From: Alteromonas abrolhosensis | GTDB lineage: Bacteria > Pseudomonadota > Gammaproteobacteria > Enterobacterales > Alteromonadaceae | DNA: 64,000 bases | Direction of reading: 5' to 3' | Assembly: GCF_001953635.1 (NCBI RefSeq) | Contig: NZ_MEJH01000008.1 | Span: forward strand, 62,001-126,000 | Part shown: positions 17,565 to 24,891 of the stretch, in pieces | Position numbering within the stretch: position 1 is the first letter of the stretch | How the letters are laid out: the number at the start of each line of letters is the position of its first letter | Made by a program: the position numbers and the translations under genes | The notes under the pieces: model-generated | The model's database searches: none | The model's input: the letters and a program-made list of their open reading frames with translations, nothing else | Told to the model about the DNA's origin: nothing

Positions 17565-18401
17565 ATGAAAACGTTTTTGTATTCAATGGCTGTGGCTTTG
17601 GTACTACTTACTGCCAACGCTAATCAAGCTTTGGCAGGTAGTCAGCAGCACGGAAAACCTTCGTTTTCACCAGAAGCCATTGCCATTTTTTCTAAAGAAG
17701 TAGAAAAGTATGCGGCAAGCCAAGGAGCTCGTGCTTTCATTATTGCAAGGCGAGGTAGACCGATTGAAGACATGCCGGAGGGCATTCGCTTCACGCACAC
17801 TGCTATTGCTATCTACTCAAGCATTCAGCTAGATAATGGAGAGACTGCTAAAGGCTATGCAATCCATAATTTGTATCAAGATGCTGATGAACAAGACGTG
17901 AGTCATTTAGTTACAGATTATCCTGTAGATTTTTTCTGGAGTGCTTATGCGCTCGAGGCTGGCCTGATTATCCCATCGGTTGCCGTGCAGCAAGCGCTTC
18001 TAAGTATGTACAGCGAAGATAAAGCAAAATTGTTGCATAACCCACGCTATTCAGTGGTTGCTAACCCATTCAACAGTGAACGACAAAACTGTACCGAGTA
18101 CACCCTAGATGTGCTGAATGCTGCGGTGTACTCCACCACAGATATAGCCCAGCTAAAAGCTAATGCAAAGGCATATTTTACGCCGCAAAAAGTAAACATG
18201 AGCCGCGCCAAACTTGGCTTGGCGAGTATGTTCAGCGACGGCGTGACGCTGTCCGATCACGGTCGTAAGGTGGAAACAACTACATTTGGCAGCCTTGCTC
18301 GTTACATGCAGAAATACGATTTATCGGAAAAGGCAGTTATTTTTGCGAGTAACGGTGAGACAACTATTATCGAGGAATTTAACAATGCAGACTCAGAATA
18401 A
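17565..18401 (+). CDS. DUF2145 family exported protein
   Basis: A 278-residue protein with a signal peptide (about 1-24, ANQALA). The body matches the DUF2145 pattern: ARAFIIARRGRP, RFTHTAIAIY, AIHNLYQDADE, and YSVVANPFNSERQNCTEYTLDVL. The conserved His in FTHTAIA and Cys in QNCTEY recall the His/Cys pair of permuted NlpC/P60-like cysteine peptidases; that is inference from motif spacing only. AGGGAAGAGT precedes the ATG. Its last codons overlap the next gene's start by 17 bases, so the two are translated together. Confidence 0.75.
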   Translation: MKTFLYSMAVALVLLTANANQALAGSQQHGKPSFSPEAIAIFSKEVEKYAASQGARAFIIARRGRPIEDMPEGIRFTHTAIAIYSSIQLDNGETAKGYAIHNLYQDADEQDVSHLVTDYPVDFFWSAYALEAGLIIPSVAVQQALLSMYSEDKAKLLHNPRYSVVANPFNSERQNCTEYTLDVLNAAVYSTTDIAQLKANAKAYFTPQKVNMSRAKLGLASMFSDGVTLSDHGRKVETTTFGSLARYMQKYDLSEKAVIFASNGETTIIEEFNNADSE

Positions 18402-18855
18402 ACCAACGAAAGCATTTCGCATAGCTTCACTGGCAGCCCTAATTGTGGGTGTAAGCGCTTATTTTATCGGCCTTTACAATGCCCCAATGGCGCTTAATGA
18501 AAAGGGTTATTACTTCACCATTATGTTATTTGGCTTGTTTTCTGTGGTGAGCTTACAAAAAACGGTACGCGATAAAATGGCAGGTGTGCCAACTACCAAA
18601 GCGTATTTCCTTGCATCAGCTGTAGCCACCGCATCAGCCATCGTATTGTTGGTAATTGGCTTATTAAATGCTGAGCTTTTATTAAGTGAAAAAGGCTTCT
18701 TCGGCATGGCCTTCATATTAAGCCTTTTCGCCGCTATTACGGTGCAGAAAAACGTACGCGATAGCCAAACTACAGACGAATCAAGCAGCACAAAAAGCGA
18801 TACTCAAAGCAACGCAATTGAGCACGAAGACTCTCCCAAAGTGAAAGCTGCTTAA
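18385..18855 (+). CDS. yiaA: YiaA-family inner membrane protein
   Basis: A 156-residue protein with two copies of the YiaA/B two-helix unit. ATG 18385 follows GAGGA inside the end of the DUF2145 gene. The repeats are visible: YNAPMALNEKGYYFTIMLFGLFSVVSLQKTVRD and LNAELLLSEKGFFGMAFILSLFAAITVQKNVRD share N-A-x-x-x-L-[NS]-E-K-G and Q-K-x-V-R-D. Each unit has two membrane helices, four in all, with a polar Ser/Asp-rich tail. E. coli YiaA is very similar, but its role is unknown. A REP-like element begins 3 bases after the stop. Confidence 0.87.
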   Translation: MQTQNKPTKAFRIASLAALIVGVSAYFIGLYNAPMALNEKGYYFTIMLFGLFSVVSLQKTVRDKMAGVPTTKAYFLASAVATASAIVLLVIGLLNAELLLSEKGFFGMAFILSLFAAITVQKNVRDSQTTDESSSTKSDTQSNAIEHEDSPKVKAA

Positions 18856-18857
18856 AA

Positions 18858-18902
18858 AATGGGGTCGGAGTACATTTCTATGTAATGTACTCTGACCCCA
18901 TT
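18858..18902. repeat. REP-like palindromic element B
   Basis: Arms AATGGGGTCGGAGTACATT and AATGTACTCTGACCCCATT, 18 of 19 positions paired, loop 7 bases. It lies 3 bases after the yiaA stop. Confidence 0.85.
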
Positions 18903-19004
18903 AGTTTTACGATTTACGCTTTTGGTTTCGGCGCATTTTCAGTATGGTAGGTGTAACGCTGGTTCGGCATTCAGCCAGCTTGTTTAACGCATCAGGGATG
19001 AATT

Positions 19005-20066
19005 ATGCGCAAACCCGTTAAATACCGGATAGCTTTTCTAATAGTTGCTGCTGCCTGCTTTTATGTGGGCGCATTATTTTTACCTGAAACCCTTCCTGAA
19101 ATAACCTTCTCCTTTGAAAGTATTTGGGCTGAAGCACATTGGCGAAATACCTTGCTTGTTACGTTAGCATATTTTGTCTTTTTGCCTGTACTTTACTATT
19201 TCTGGATCATTCAAGTTGGCAATCAGGCTCTGTGGAAATTATTGTTAGTTCTTTCTTTAAGTAGTTTGGTCGCACGCTATAACTATCCAGAGCAGTTAGC
19301 CTATTACTTCGAATTCATTACCTATCTTAAATATCCGATTATTGCCGTATTGATGGTGATAGAAATTCTCCTTCTGGTAACGATAGTTAAAGCGTTGTGG
19401 GGGGCTCGAAAGCTCTCTGGCGATCCGCGAATTCATATGCTGGAACAATATGAAGGCGATAACATTTATGAAAAAGGGTCAAAAGAAGCAAAGAAGTTAG
19501 AGTTGGCACTTATGTTTGCTCATGAGCCCGCCAGTTGGTACTACGCCATTCCTCGTTTTAGTAGAAACCATGTTCCCGCCATAGCCAATCTGCATTTATG
19601 GTCCGCACAGTGGTGGCATGTGTCACTGGTTTGTGTAGCGCTTGTAGTTGCGACGTATGCAAGTTATCTCGCCATAGCACTTTGGAGTGAAACGGTTGCC
19701 ATTGTCGTGGCAACCTTGGTTTTTTACCTCATAGTGATGTTTATTGCTAACTACAGAGTCAGCAAGCATTACTCTGTTTACCTTATAAAAGATAAGCTTA
19801 TGGTGAATAATTCGTGGTGGGGAATGACTGTTATTCCACTTTCCAATATTAAACAAGTAGAAACAGGCAGTTGGACGGCTGCTTCAACAAAAGAACAGTT
19901 CCATTTCGGTATAGGCAACGCAAACGTTAAACTTACTTTTGTTTCAGAACAAAAGTATTACTCTGGTTTAGCGACTTTTATTGAGTCGATGGACACACTC
20001 TATCTCAGCGTCGACGCCCCTTCAGCACTACATGAGATTTGTCAGCCCCAACAACACGCCGAATAA
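19005..20066 (+). CDS. Membrane protein of unknown function
   Basis: A 353-residue protein I do not recognise. The N-terminal third holds four hydrophobic helices (about 9-27, 47-70, 78-92 and 108-130). A soluble middle section (about 135-195) includes LEQYEGDNIYEKGSKEAKKLELALMF. Two more helices (about 205-250) precede a C-terminal segment, SVYLIKDKLMVNNSWWGMTVIPLSNIKQVE, that resembles a bacterial PH-like fold; this is inference. CAGGGATG precedes the ATG. A REP-like element starts at the base after the stop codon. Confidence 0.7.
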   Translation: MRKPVKYRIAFLIVAAACFYVGALFLPETLPEITFSFESIWAEAHWRNTLLVTLAYFVFLPVLYYFWIIQVGNQALWKLLLVLSLSSLVARYNYPEQLAYYFEFITYLKYPIIAVLMVIEILLLVTIVKALWGARKLSGDPRIHMLEQYEGDNIYEKGSKEAKKLELALMFAHEPASWYYAIPRFSRNHVPAIANLHLWSAQWWHVSLVCVALVVATYASYLAIALWSETVAIVVATLVFYLIVMFIANYRVSKHYSVYLIKDKLMVNNSWWGMTVIPLSNIKQVETGSWTAASTKEQFHFGIGNANVKLTFVSEQKYYSGLATFIESMDTLYLSVDAPSALHEICQPQQHAE

Positions 20067-20108
20067 ATGGGGTCAGAGTACATTACTAAAAAAGTACTCT
20101 GACCCCAT
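20067..20108. repeat. REP-like palindromic element C
   Basis: Perfect 15-bp arms ATGGGGTCAGAGTAC and GTACTCTGACCCCAT around a 12-base loop, beginning directly after a TAA stop and between convergent genes. Confidence 0.87.
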
Positions 20109-20120
20109 AATTTCACAATG

Positions 20121-21155
20121 CTAGTCGGTTTTGGCTTGCCATTCAGCTAATTGCTTAGCGATTTGTGCTGAGACTCGTTCGTCAACTATTGCGGCGCGCC
20201 GATTCATTTCGTGGTGCCATTGGCTGTTTTGTTTAATATGTGAAGGCACTGGCGCATGACGGTTCAAAGGACCCGGGTAATAGTATGCGTCAGCAACGTC
20301 TGAAAGCTTTTGAATTGTGTCGTTTGCAAATCGTGCTGAAACGCTGGATAAAGGGGAGTTCAATTCACTCTTTTCGTTAAGCAAAACGAGCGTAGGAGTA
20401 GAAATATCAGGTATTGTCGATGTAGAAAAATGGGTCCATATTGTCGCAATATTTAGGTCCTTAAGCTTAGAAGTAAAGGGCACAAACTCATTGATTGCTT
20501 CCCCGCGCTTTAACGACACCGGCTGCTTTAATGTATGCATTGCGCCAAACAGAAGAATCGCTTTATTGTTTTGTTCAGCTATCTGCTTCACAGTCTTTTC
20601 ATAGTTAACAATGCGTGTTTTGGTGAGAGACTGCCATTGCTCTTTGCTCAATCTTTCCCATTTAAACTCTGGTTCAGCAAGAGCTATGCGAACTTTATGG
20701 TTTGACGATGCATTGAGTAATCTTAGTGTCTGCACAAAATGGCGGTAATGCTCATATTGCCACGCCATAAAATAAATACTGTCCTGCCACAAAGGCTCTA
20801 ATTCTTGCAGTGAAACCTTTGTATTGGGATTAAGCAAATAATCATCCAACTCAGCTTGGTAATGGCTATTACCAAACTCAGTCACAATGACGTCGACACT
20901 CTCAAAGATATCACGATCAGACAGGGCGTTGATTAAGAGCTCTGTCGGTGTTGCGGAGCCGTGTATATCACCAATTGCCACGATTTGATGTTCGCTTAAT
21001 AAATGCTTAAAGGTTTGATTTACCTCGTAGTTCCCAGTATTAGCGATATGAGTTGAAGGCGAAACCTCGTTAGCAAAAGAAGTGTAGGGTAATAACACCG
21101 AACACATAACAATGACGAAAAACGAATAAATCGAGAAAGAGTGGTAGCGCATCAT
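20121..21155 (-). CDS. Exported protein resembling the Tiki/ChaN/EreA superfamily
   Basis: About 344 residues with a Sec signal peptide (MMRYHSFSIY...YTSFANEV). The motif IVAIGDIHGSATPTELL followed by VDVIVTEFGNSHYQAELDDYL resembles the glycine-rich strand plus [DE]-x-H and E-F motifs of the Tiki/ChaN/erythromycin-esterase superfamily, and DAYYYPGPLN near the C-terminus matches the DALLYLGP motif I recall from uncharacterised members. AILLFGAMHTLKQP provides another conserved His. The start is uncertain: ATG 21155 has no clear ribosome site, and the frame is open to 21254. The activity (heme binding, proteolysis or esterase) cannot be chosen from sequence. Confidence 0.6.
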   Translation of the reverse strand: MMRYHSFSIYSFFVIVMCSVLLPYTSFANEVSPSTHIANTGNYEVNQTFKHLLSEHQIVAIGDIHGSATPTELLINALSDRDIFESVDVIVTEFGNSHYQAELDDYLLNPNTKVSLQELEPLWQDSIYFMAWQYEHYRHFVQTLRLLNASSNHKVRIALAEPEFKWERLSKEQWQSLTKTRIVNYEKTVKQIAEQNNKAILLFGAMHTLKQPVSLKRGEAINEFVPFTSKLKDLNIATIWTHFSTSTIPDISTPTLVLLNEKSELNSPLSSVSARFANDTIQKLSDVADAYYYPGPLNRHAPVPSHIKQNSQWHHEMNRRAAIVDERVSAQIAKQLAEWQAKTD

Positions 21156-21416
21156 ATATATGAAAGAGTGGTTTGTTTGTAATTGTTTATCATTATTATT
21201 TATTGTAAATGAAAGGGGAGGTAAACATAAAACGGACGTTTTTACGCAATTCAATTAAAATAAAGTGGTATGAAGGTTATTGGCTTTAAAAAATTAAATG
21301 GGTTGTAAGGTCTGTTGCCTCTCCTTTATTACGGACCAATGTCGAATTGATTCGGCTAAAGTGCTTGCGTATTCTCGTCGTACTTCATGAAATAACTGCT
21401 ATAGGTAATAAACGCT
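21156..21416. other. Divergent promoter region
   Basis: A 261-base AT-rich gap between the divergent Tiki-like and YafJ-like genes. It must hold both promoters. No clear operator is seen; an AT-rich run at 21184-21205 only weakly resembles a Fur box. Confidence 0.4.
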
Positions 21417-22250
21417 GTGTGTGAACTTTTAGGCATGAGTGCGAACACTCCCACTGACCTATGTTTTAGTTTTACCGGGCTGACTCGCCGCGGAGGTGAA
21501 ACAGGGCCGCATAAAGACGGCTGGGGCGTTGCTTTTTATGAAGGGAAGGGCGTGCGTATGTTTCACGATCCCGAGCCTTGCGCCACATCACCCATCGCTG
21601 ACTTTGTTTCGAAGTTGCCTATAAAAAGCAAGAATGCGATTTGCCATATTCGTCAGGCTAATGTGGGTAACATTAACTTAGCTAACACGCATCCCTTTAC
21701 TCGCGAACTGTGGGGGCGATATTGGGTGTTTGCGCACAACGGGCAACTACCTAGCTTCTCGCGCCGAACGGGTATTTACGAAGCAGTTGGGGACACCGAT
21801 AGCGAAGAGCTTTTCTGCGATATTATGAATAACGTCAGGCAAAACCTCCCTCGAGACGCTATGCCAGAGCAGTTAGCTGAAACGCTGGTGGCACTTTCAA
21901 AGGAGTATGCTCAGCAAGGTGTATTCAATTGCTTGCTGAGTAACGGCGATTGGCTATTTACGTTCTGTAGTACAAAGTTAGCTAGCATTACTCGTAGAGC
22001 ACCTTTCGGCCCCGCTTGTTTGAGTGATGTAGAGGTGGAAATTGATTTTGCAGCTGAAACCACGCCAAAAGATGTAGTGAGCATTATTGCTACTGAACCG
22101 CTAACAAACGATGAACAGTGGGATATCTACGAACGGGGCGAGTGGAAGTTATGGCAGGAAGGCGAAGTCATAGCCTCGGGTAAAGTGGATGTCCCTGAAC
22201 ACAAAAAAGAAGCCGAAATGGTAGCGCCAGATCCATCGCTTCACGACTAA
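21417..22250 (+). CDS. yafJ: Class II glutamine amidotransferase, YafJ-like
   Basis: A 277-residue Ntn-type glutamine amidotransferase. The GTG start gives MCELLGMSANTP, so removal of Met exposes the catalytic Cys2. RRGGETGPHKDGWGVAFY, CHIRQANVG, NTHPFTREL and VFAHNGQL are the hallmark segments of class II amidotransferases and of YafJ. It lacks a synthase domain, so it would act as a glutaminase or with a separate partner. YafJ relatives have been proposed to act like Dug3 in glutathione degradation; this is not established. REP-like element D follows 10 bases after the stop. Confidence 0.85.
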   Translation: MCELLGMSANTPTDLCFSFTGLTRRGGETGPHKDGWGVAFYEGKGVRMFHDPEPCATSPIADFVSKLPIKSKNAICHIRQANVGNINLANTHPFTRELWGRYWVFAHNGQLPSFSRRTGIYEAVGDTDSEELFCDIMNNVRQNLPRDAMPEQLAETLVALSKEYAQQGVFNCLLSNGDWLFTFCSTKLASITRRAPFGPACLSDVEVEIDFAAETTPKDVVSIIATEPLTNDEQWDIYERGEWKLWQEGEVIASGKVDVPEHKKEAEMVAPDPSLHD

Positions 22251-22260
22251 TCACGAATTG

Positions 22261-22388
22261 TGGGGTCAGAGTAACGTTAATTGCCCCGCTCTCAAAAAGC
22301 TCGCCGCTTAGTTGTTAAACCAGCCTAATAATGTACTCTGACCCCAATATTCAGGTTAGCTAGATCGATAATGTACTCTGACCCCATT
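22261..22388. repeat. Compound REP-like element D
   Basis: One forward copy TGGGGTCAGAGTAACGTT at 22261-22278 and two inverted copies, AATGTACTCTGACCCCA at 22330-22346 and AATGTACTCTGACCCCATT at 22370-22388. The 51 bases between the first pair are unrelated. It fills the gap between the convergent yafJ and lysR genes, ending one base before the lysR stop. Confidence 0.85.
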
Positions 22389-22389
22389 T

Positions 22390-23442
22390 TTAACCCAATA
22401 CTTGGGTGATGGTTTGTTTCACTACTTGGTAGCGGGCGGGTAGAGCGCTGTGGGGTGTTTGAACACTGTATAGGGGCTCGGTTACTTCATTTTTGGCTTT
22501 GTAGACGGTAAGTTTGTCGGCAAAAGACACAAAGTCTAGTGTGCTGGTGGGCAGCACGGTGTAACCCAATCCTTCGCTTACCGGCAGTAGAATTTGCGAA
22601 AGCTGGTTTATGTAGCCGGCATGAGGCAACTTATTTGGATTAATGTTAGCTAACTCAGCTTCTCCGCAATCGTTGAAATAGCGCTGTAAGTAGTGCATTG
22701 CATCAGGGTGATTGATAAGCCCTAAATGCTTGATGACGGATTTTATTGTTCTACCATCACCAGTTTTACTCTTTGCTTTTCCAGATACGCTTGCTACTTT
22801 TGCTACCGAATCCGAATCCGAATCCGAATCCGAATCCGAATCCGAATCCGAATCCGAATCCGAATCCGAAACAAAACCCTGCGCGTTTTCAGATAACTCA
22901 GGAACCTGCGCAGCAAGCGCGTCAGGTAGACTACGCGGTAGAATAAGCCCCAATGCTTCTTCGCCTAAATACTCACTATGTATATCTTCGCTCTCTGGCT
23001 GGTTTGTCACAATGCCAAGCTCCAGCGTATTGCTCGCAATGCCTGACAAAATAGTACGACGAGGTGCGACTTCCACGTGAATATTAAGCGCGCTATGCTG
23101 TTTTTGCAGTGCCAGTAAGGCTGGGTAAATACGCTGAGCAATAGCACCCGAGCAGGCCACTACGCACTTACCTTCAAAAGGGGCGTCAAACTTTAAGCTG
23201 GTAATAAAATCTTCCTCTTTTTCCTGCTGCTCCTTGGCATAGTGGTACACACGCTGGCCCTGTTCAGTTAGCTGAATCCCTTTGCCTAAACGGACGACTA
23301 GTTCACACTGACAAGCCTCTTCCAGTTTCTTAAGGTGCTGACTTACGCCCGGCTGCGTCATAAACCGTTGTTCTGCGGTGCGCGTAAAGTTCCCCGTTTC
23401 TGCTAACGTGATGAAGGTGTCTAGCCAAATAGGGTTTATCAT
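22390..23442 (-). CDS. LysR-family regulator with Ser-Asp repeat insertion
   Basis: A 350-residue LysR-type regulator. ATG 23442 (MINPIWLDTFITLAE) is preferred over a TTG eight codons upstream. The winged helix (about 1-60) has FTRTAEQRFMTQPGVSQHLKKLEEACQ, followed by a linker and an effector-binding domain (VVACSGAIAQRIYPALLALQ, LGLILPRSLP). Between two normal parts of that domain lies an unusual insertion: about 22 residues of alternating Ser-Asp at about 191-212, then a Lys/Ser/Gly-rich stretch to about residue 235, before the domain resumes at HLGLINHPDAMHYLQRYF. The insertion makes it longer than the usual 300 residues. It is divergent from a VOC-family gene, its likely target. Confidence 0.85.
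   Translation of the reverse strand: MINPIWLDTFITLAETGNFTRTAEQRFMTQPGVSQHLKKLEEACQCELVVRLGKGIQLTEQGQRVYHYAKEQQEKEEDFITSLKFDAPFEGKCVVACSGAIAQRIYPALLALQKQHSALNIHVEVAPRRTILSGIASNTLELGIVTNQPESEDIHSEYLGEEALGLILPRSLPDALAAQVPELSENAQGFVSDSDSDSDSDSDSDSDSDSDSVAKVASVSGKAKSKTGDGRTIKSVIKHLGLINHPDAMHYLQRYFNDCGEAELANINPNKLPHAGYINQLSQILLPVSEGLGYTVLPTSTLDFVSFADKLTVYKAKNEVTEPLYSVQTPHSALPARYQVVKQTITQVLG
22806..22870. repeat. Hexanucleotide microsatellite TCCGAA x 10.8
   Basis: Ten perfect tandem TCCGAA units at 22811-22870 plus a partial CCGAA before them. On the coding strand it reads TCGGAT, Ser-Asp. Because the unit is six bases, copy changes keep the LysR frame and alter length by two residues each. Confidence 0.97.
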
Positions 23443-23609
23443 TTTTATATAATTTAAATTTATCAAATTTAGAAAATATCATAATTTCATGTTTCATCTT
23501 TGTCTAGCTACTATGTATGCACATTCACTTAAGCGGTGTTCGAGTTGGCCTTCTAGACGAGGCGACCGCTTAAGCCATTTTGATAACTTGCACTACATAG
23601 GAGTAAGTG

Positions 23610-24125
23610 ATGACTGAAGCAGTAAAAACACCGTATCCACGTACGTTTTCTCACATCGGTATTTCGGTACCTGACTTAGAAGCTGCCGTGAAATTTTATA
23701 CCGAAGTACTTGGCTGGTACCTCATCATGAAGCCAACAGAGATTATTGAAGATGACTCGGCAATTGGCGAAATGTGTACCGATGTATTTGGTCCAGGTTG
23801 GGGGAAATTTCGCATTGCGCACCTTTCAACAGGTGATCGTGTTGGCGTTGAAATTTTTGAGTTCAGCAACCAAGAGAACCCAGAAAACAACTTTGAATAT
23901 TGGAAAACCGGTATCTTTCATTTCTGTGTTCAAGACCCAGATGTTGAAGGCTTGGCTGAAAAGATTGTCGCTGCTGGTGGTAAAAAGCGAATGAAGGCGC
24001 CGCGTTATTACTATCCTGGTGAAAAGCCTTACCGCATGATTTACATGGAAGACCCGTTTGGCAACATCCTTGAAATTTATAGCCACAGCTATGAGTTGCA
24101 TTATGCAAGTGGCGCTTACGAATAA
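23610..24125 (+). CDS. VOC-family (glyoxalase I-like) protein
   Basis: A 171-residue vicinal-oxygen-chelate protein. AGGAG precedes ATG 23610. The fold's two beta-alpha-beta-beta-beta units are visible: FSHIGISVPDLEAAVKFYTEVLGW at the N-terminus and GIFHFCVQDPDVEGLAEKIVAAGG in the middle. Likely metal ligands are the His in FSHIGI, Glu in VEIFEF, His in FHFCVQ and Glu in DPFGNILEIY. The family includes glyoxalase I, dioxygenases and epimerases; the substrate is unknown. The divergent LysR regulator, 167 bases away, probably controls it. Confidence 0.87.
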   Translation: MTEAVKTPYPRTFSHIGISVPDLEAAVKFYTEVLGWYLIMKPTEIIEDDSAIGEMCTDVFGPGWGKFRIAHLSTGDRVGVEIFEFSNQENPENNFEYWKTGIFHFCVQDPDVEGLAEKIVAAGGKKRMKAPRYYYPGEKPYRMIYMEDPFGNILEIYSHSYELHYASGAYE

Positions 24126-24190
24126 GCATTATTTGTAAGGTCTGTTAATTATCGCTTCATGCTTGTATGTAGCGGGCGTCAATTAGCAGG

Positions 24191-24235
24191 AAGGCGAGGG
24201 CGTTAATGGCAATTAAACGTACCTCGCCTTTTTAT
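24191..24235 (+). terminator. Terminator of the VOC gene
   Basis: Stem AAGGCGAGG / CCTCGCCTT with a 22-base loop and T-run, 65 bases after the stop. Confidence 0.75.
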
Positions 24236-24246
24236 TTTTAATTAGG

Positions 24247-24888
24247 CTAACCGAACCTGCCAGATACATAAGGATTCGTGGCCTTTTCGGTTGCAACCGT
24301 TGTAGTTGGCCCGTGACCCGGGTAAATCGTCATATCATCCGGCAGCACCATAATTTTCTGTTTAATCGAGTCGATTAATTGCTGATGATTACCTTGTGGG
24401 AAATCCGTTCTGCCAATAGAGCCTGCGAAAATGACATCCCCCACAATAACGCGATTACTTGAGCGTTCTACCAGCACCACATGACCAGGTGTATGACCCG
24501 GGCAATGCAGCACTTCTAGCGTTAAATTGCCCACTGAAATGGTATCGTTGTCGTTTAACCACTCGTTGGGAATAAAAGGTTGGGCGGGTGGAAAGCCAAA
24601 CATTTGGCTTTGCTGCATAAGTGCATCTAACCAAAATTTGTCGCCAATATGAGGCCCAAAAATCGGTACACCGTAATGCTCTGCGATGGCAACAGTGCCG
24701 CCCACATGATCTAAGTGCCCATGAGTGAGTATGATTTTTTCTATACTCACGCCTTTATTTGACGCAGCTTCAATTAACGTTTCAACGTCGCCACCTGGGT
24801 CGACAAACGCGCCTTTGTTAGTGGATGAGTCCCAAATTAATGAACAGTTTTGGGCAAAGGGCGTAACGGGTATAACTTGAATTTCCAC
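24247..24888 (-). CDS. gloC: GloC-type hydroxyacylglutathione hydrolase
   Basis: A 213-residue cytoplasmic MBL-fold hydrolase, the length of E. coli YcbL/GloC. The zinc motif is ILTHGHLDHVGG, with further ligands in HCPGHTPGH, IVGDVIFAGSIGRTD and IYPGHGP. GRTDFPQG is typical of this group. GloC acts as type II glyoxalase, hydrolysing S-lactoylglutathione. It starts 3 bases after the permease gene ends, so it is the last gene of a three-gene operon with permease and amidohydrolase. Confidence 0.9.
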   Translation of the reverse strand: MEIQVIPVTPFAQNCSLIWDSSTNKGAFVDPGGDVETLIEAASNKGVSIEKIILTHGHLDHVGGTVAIAEHYGVPIFGPHIGDKFWLDALMQQSQMFGFPPAQPFIPNEWLNDNDTISVGNLTLEVLHCPGHTPGHVVLVERSSNRVIVGDVIFAGSIGRTDFPQGNHQQLIDSIKQKIMVLPDDMTIYPGHGPTTTVATEKATNPYVSGRFG

Positions 24889-24891
24889 GGT

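Noticed and set aside
21184-21205. Fur box upstream of the Tiki/ChaN-like gene
   Set aside because: Best alignment to the 19-base consensus is about 11 matches in very AT-rich DNA, which is near chance.
22806-22870. CRISPR-like array
   Set aside because: The unit is six bases with no spacers; it is a microsatellite inside a gene.
22712-23080. Plus-strand open frames across the microsatellite giving Ser-Glu and Asn-Pro repeats
   Set aside because: They are antisense to a clear LysR gene and exist only because a hexanucleotide repeat is open in several frames; there is no ribosome site or homology.
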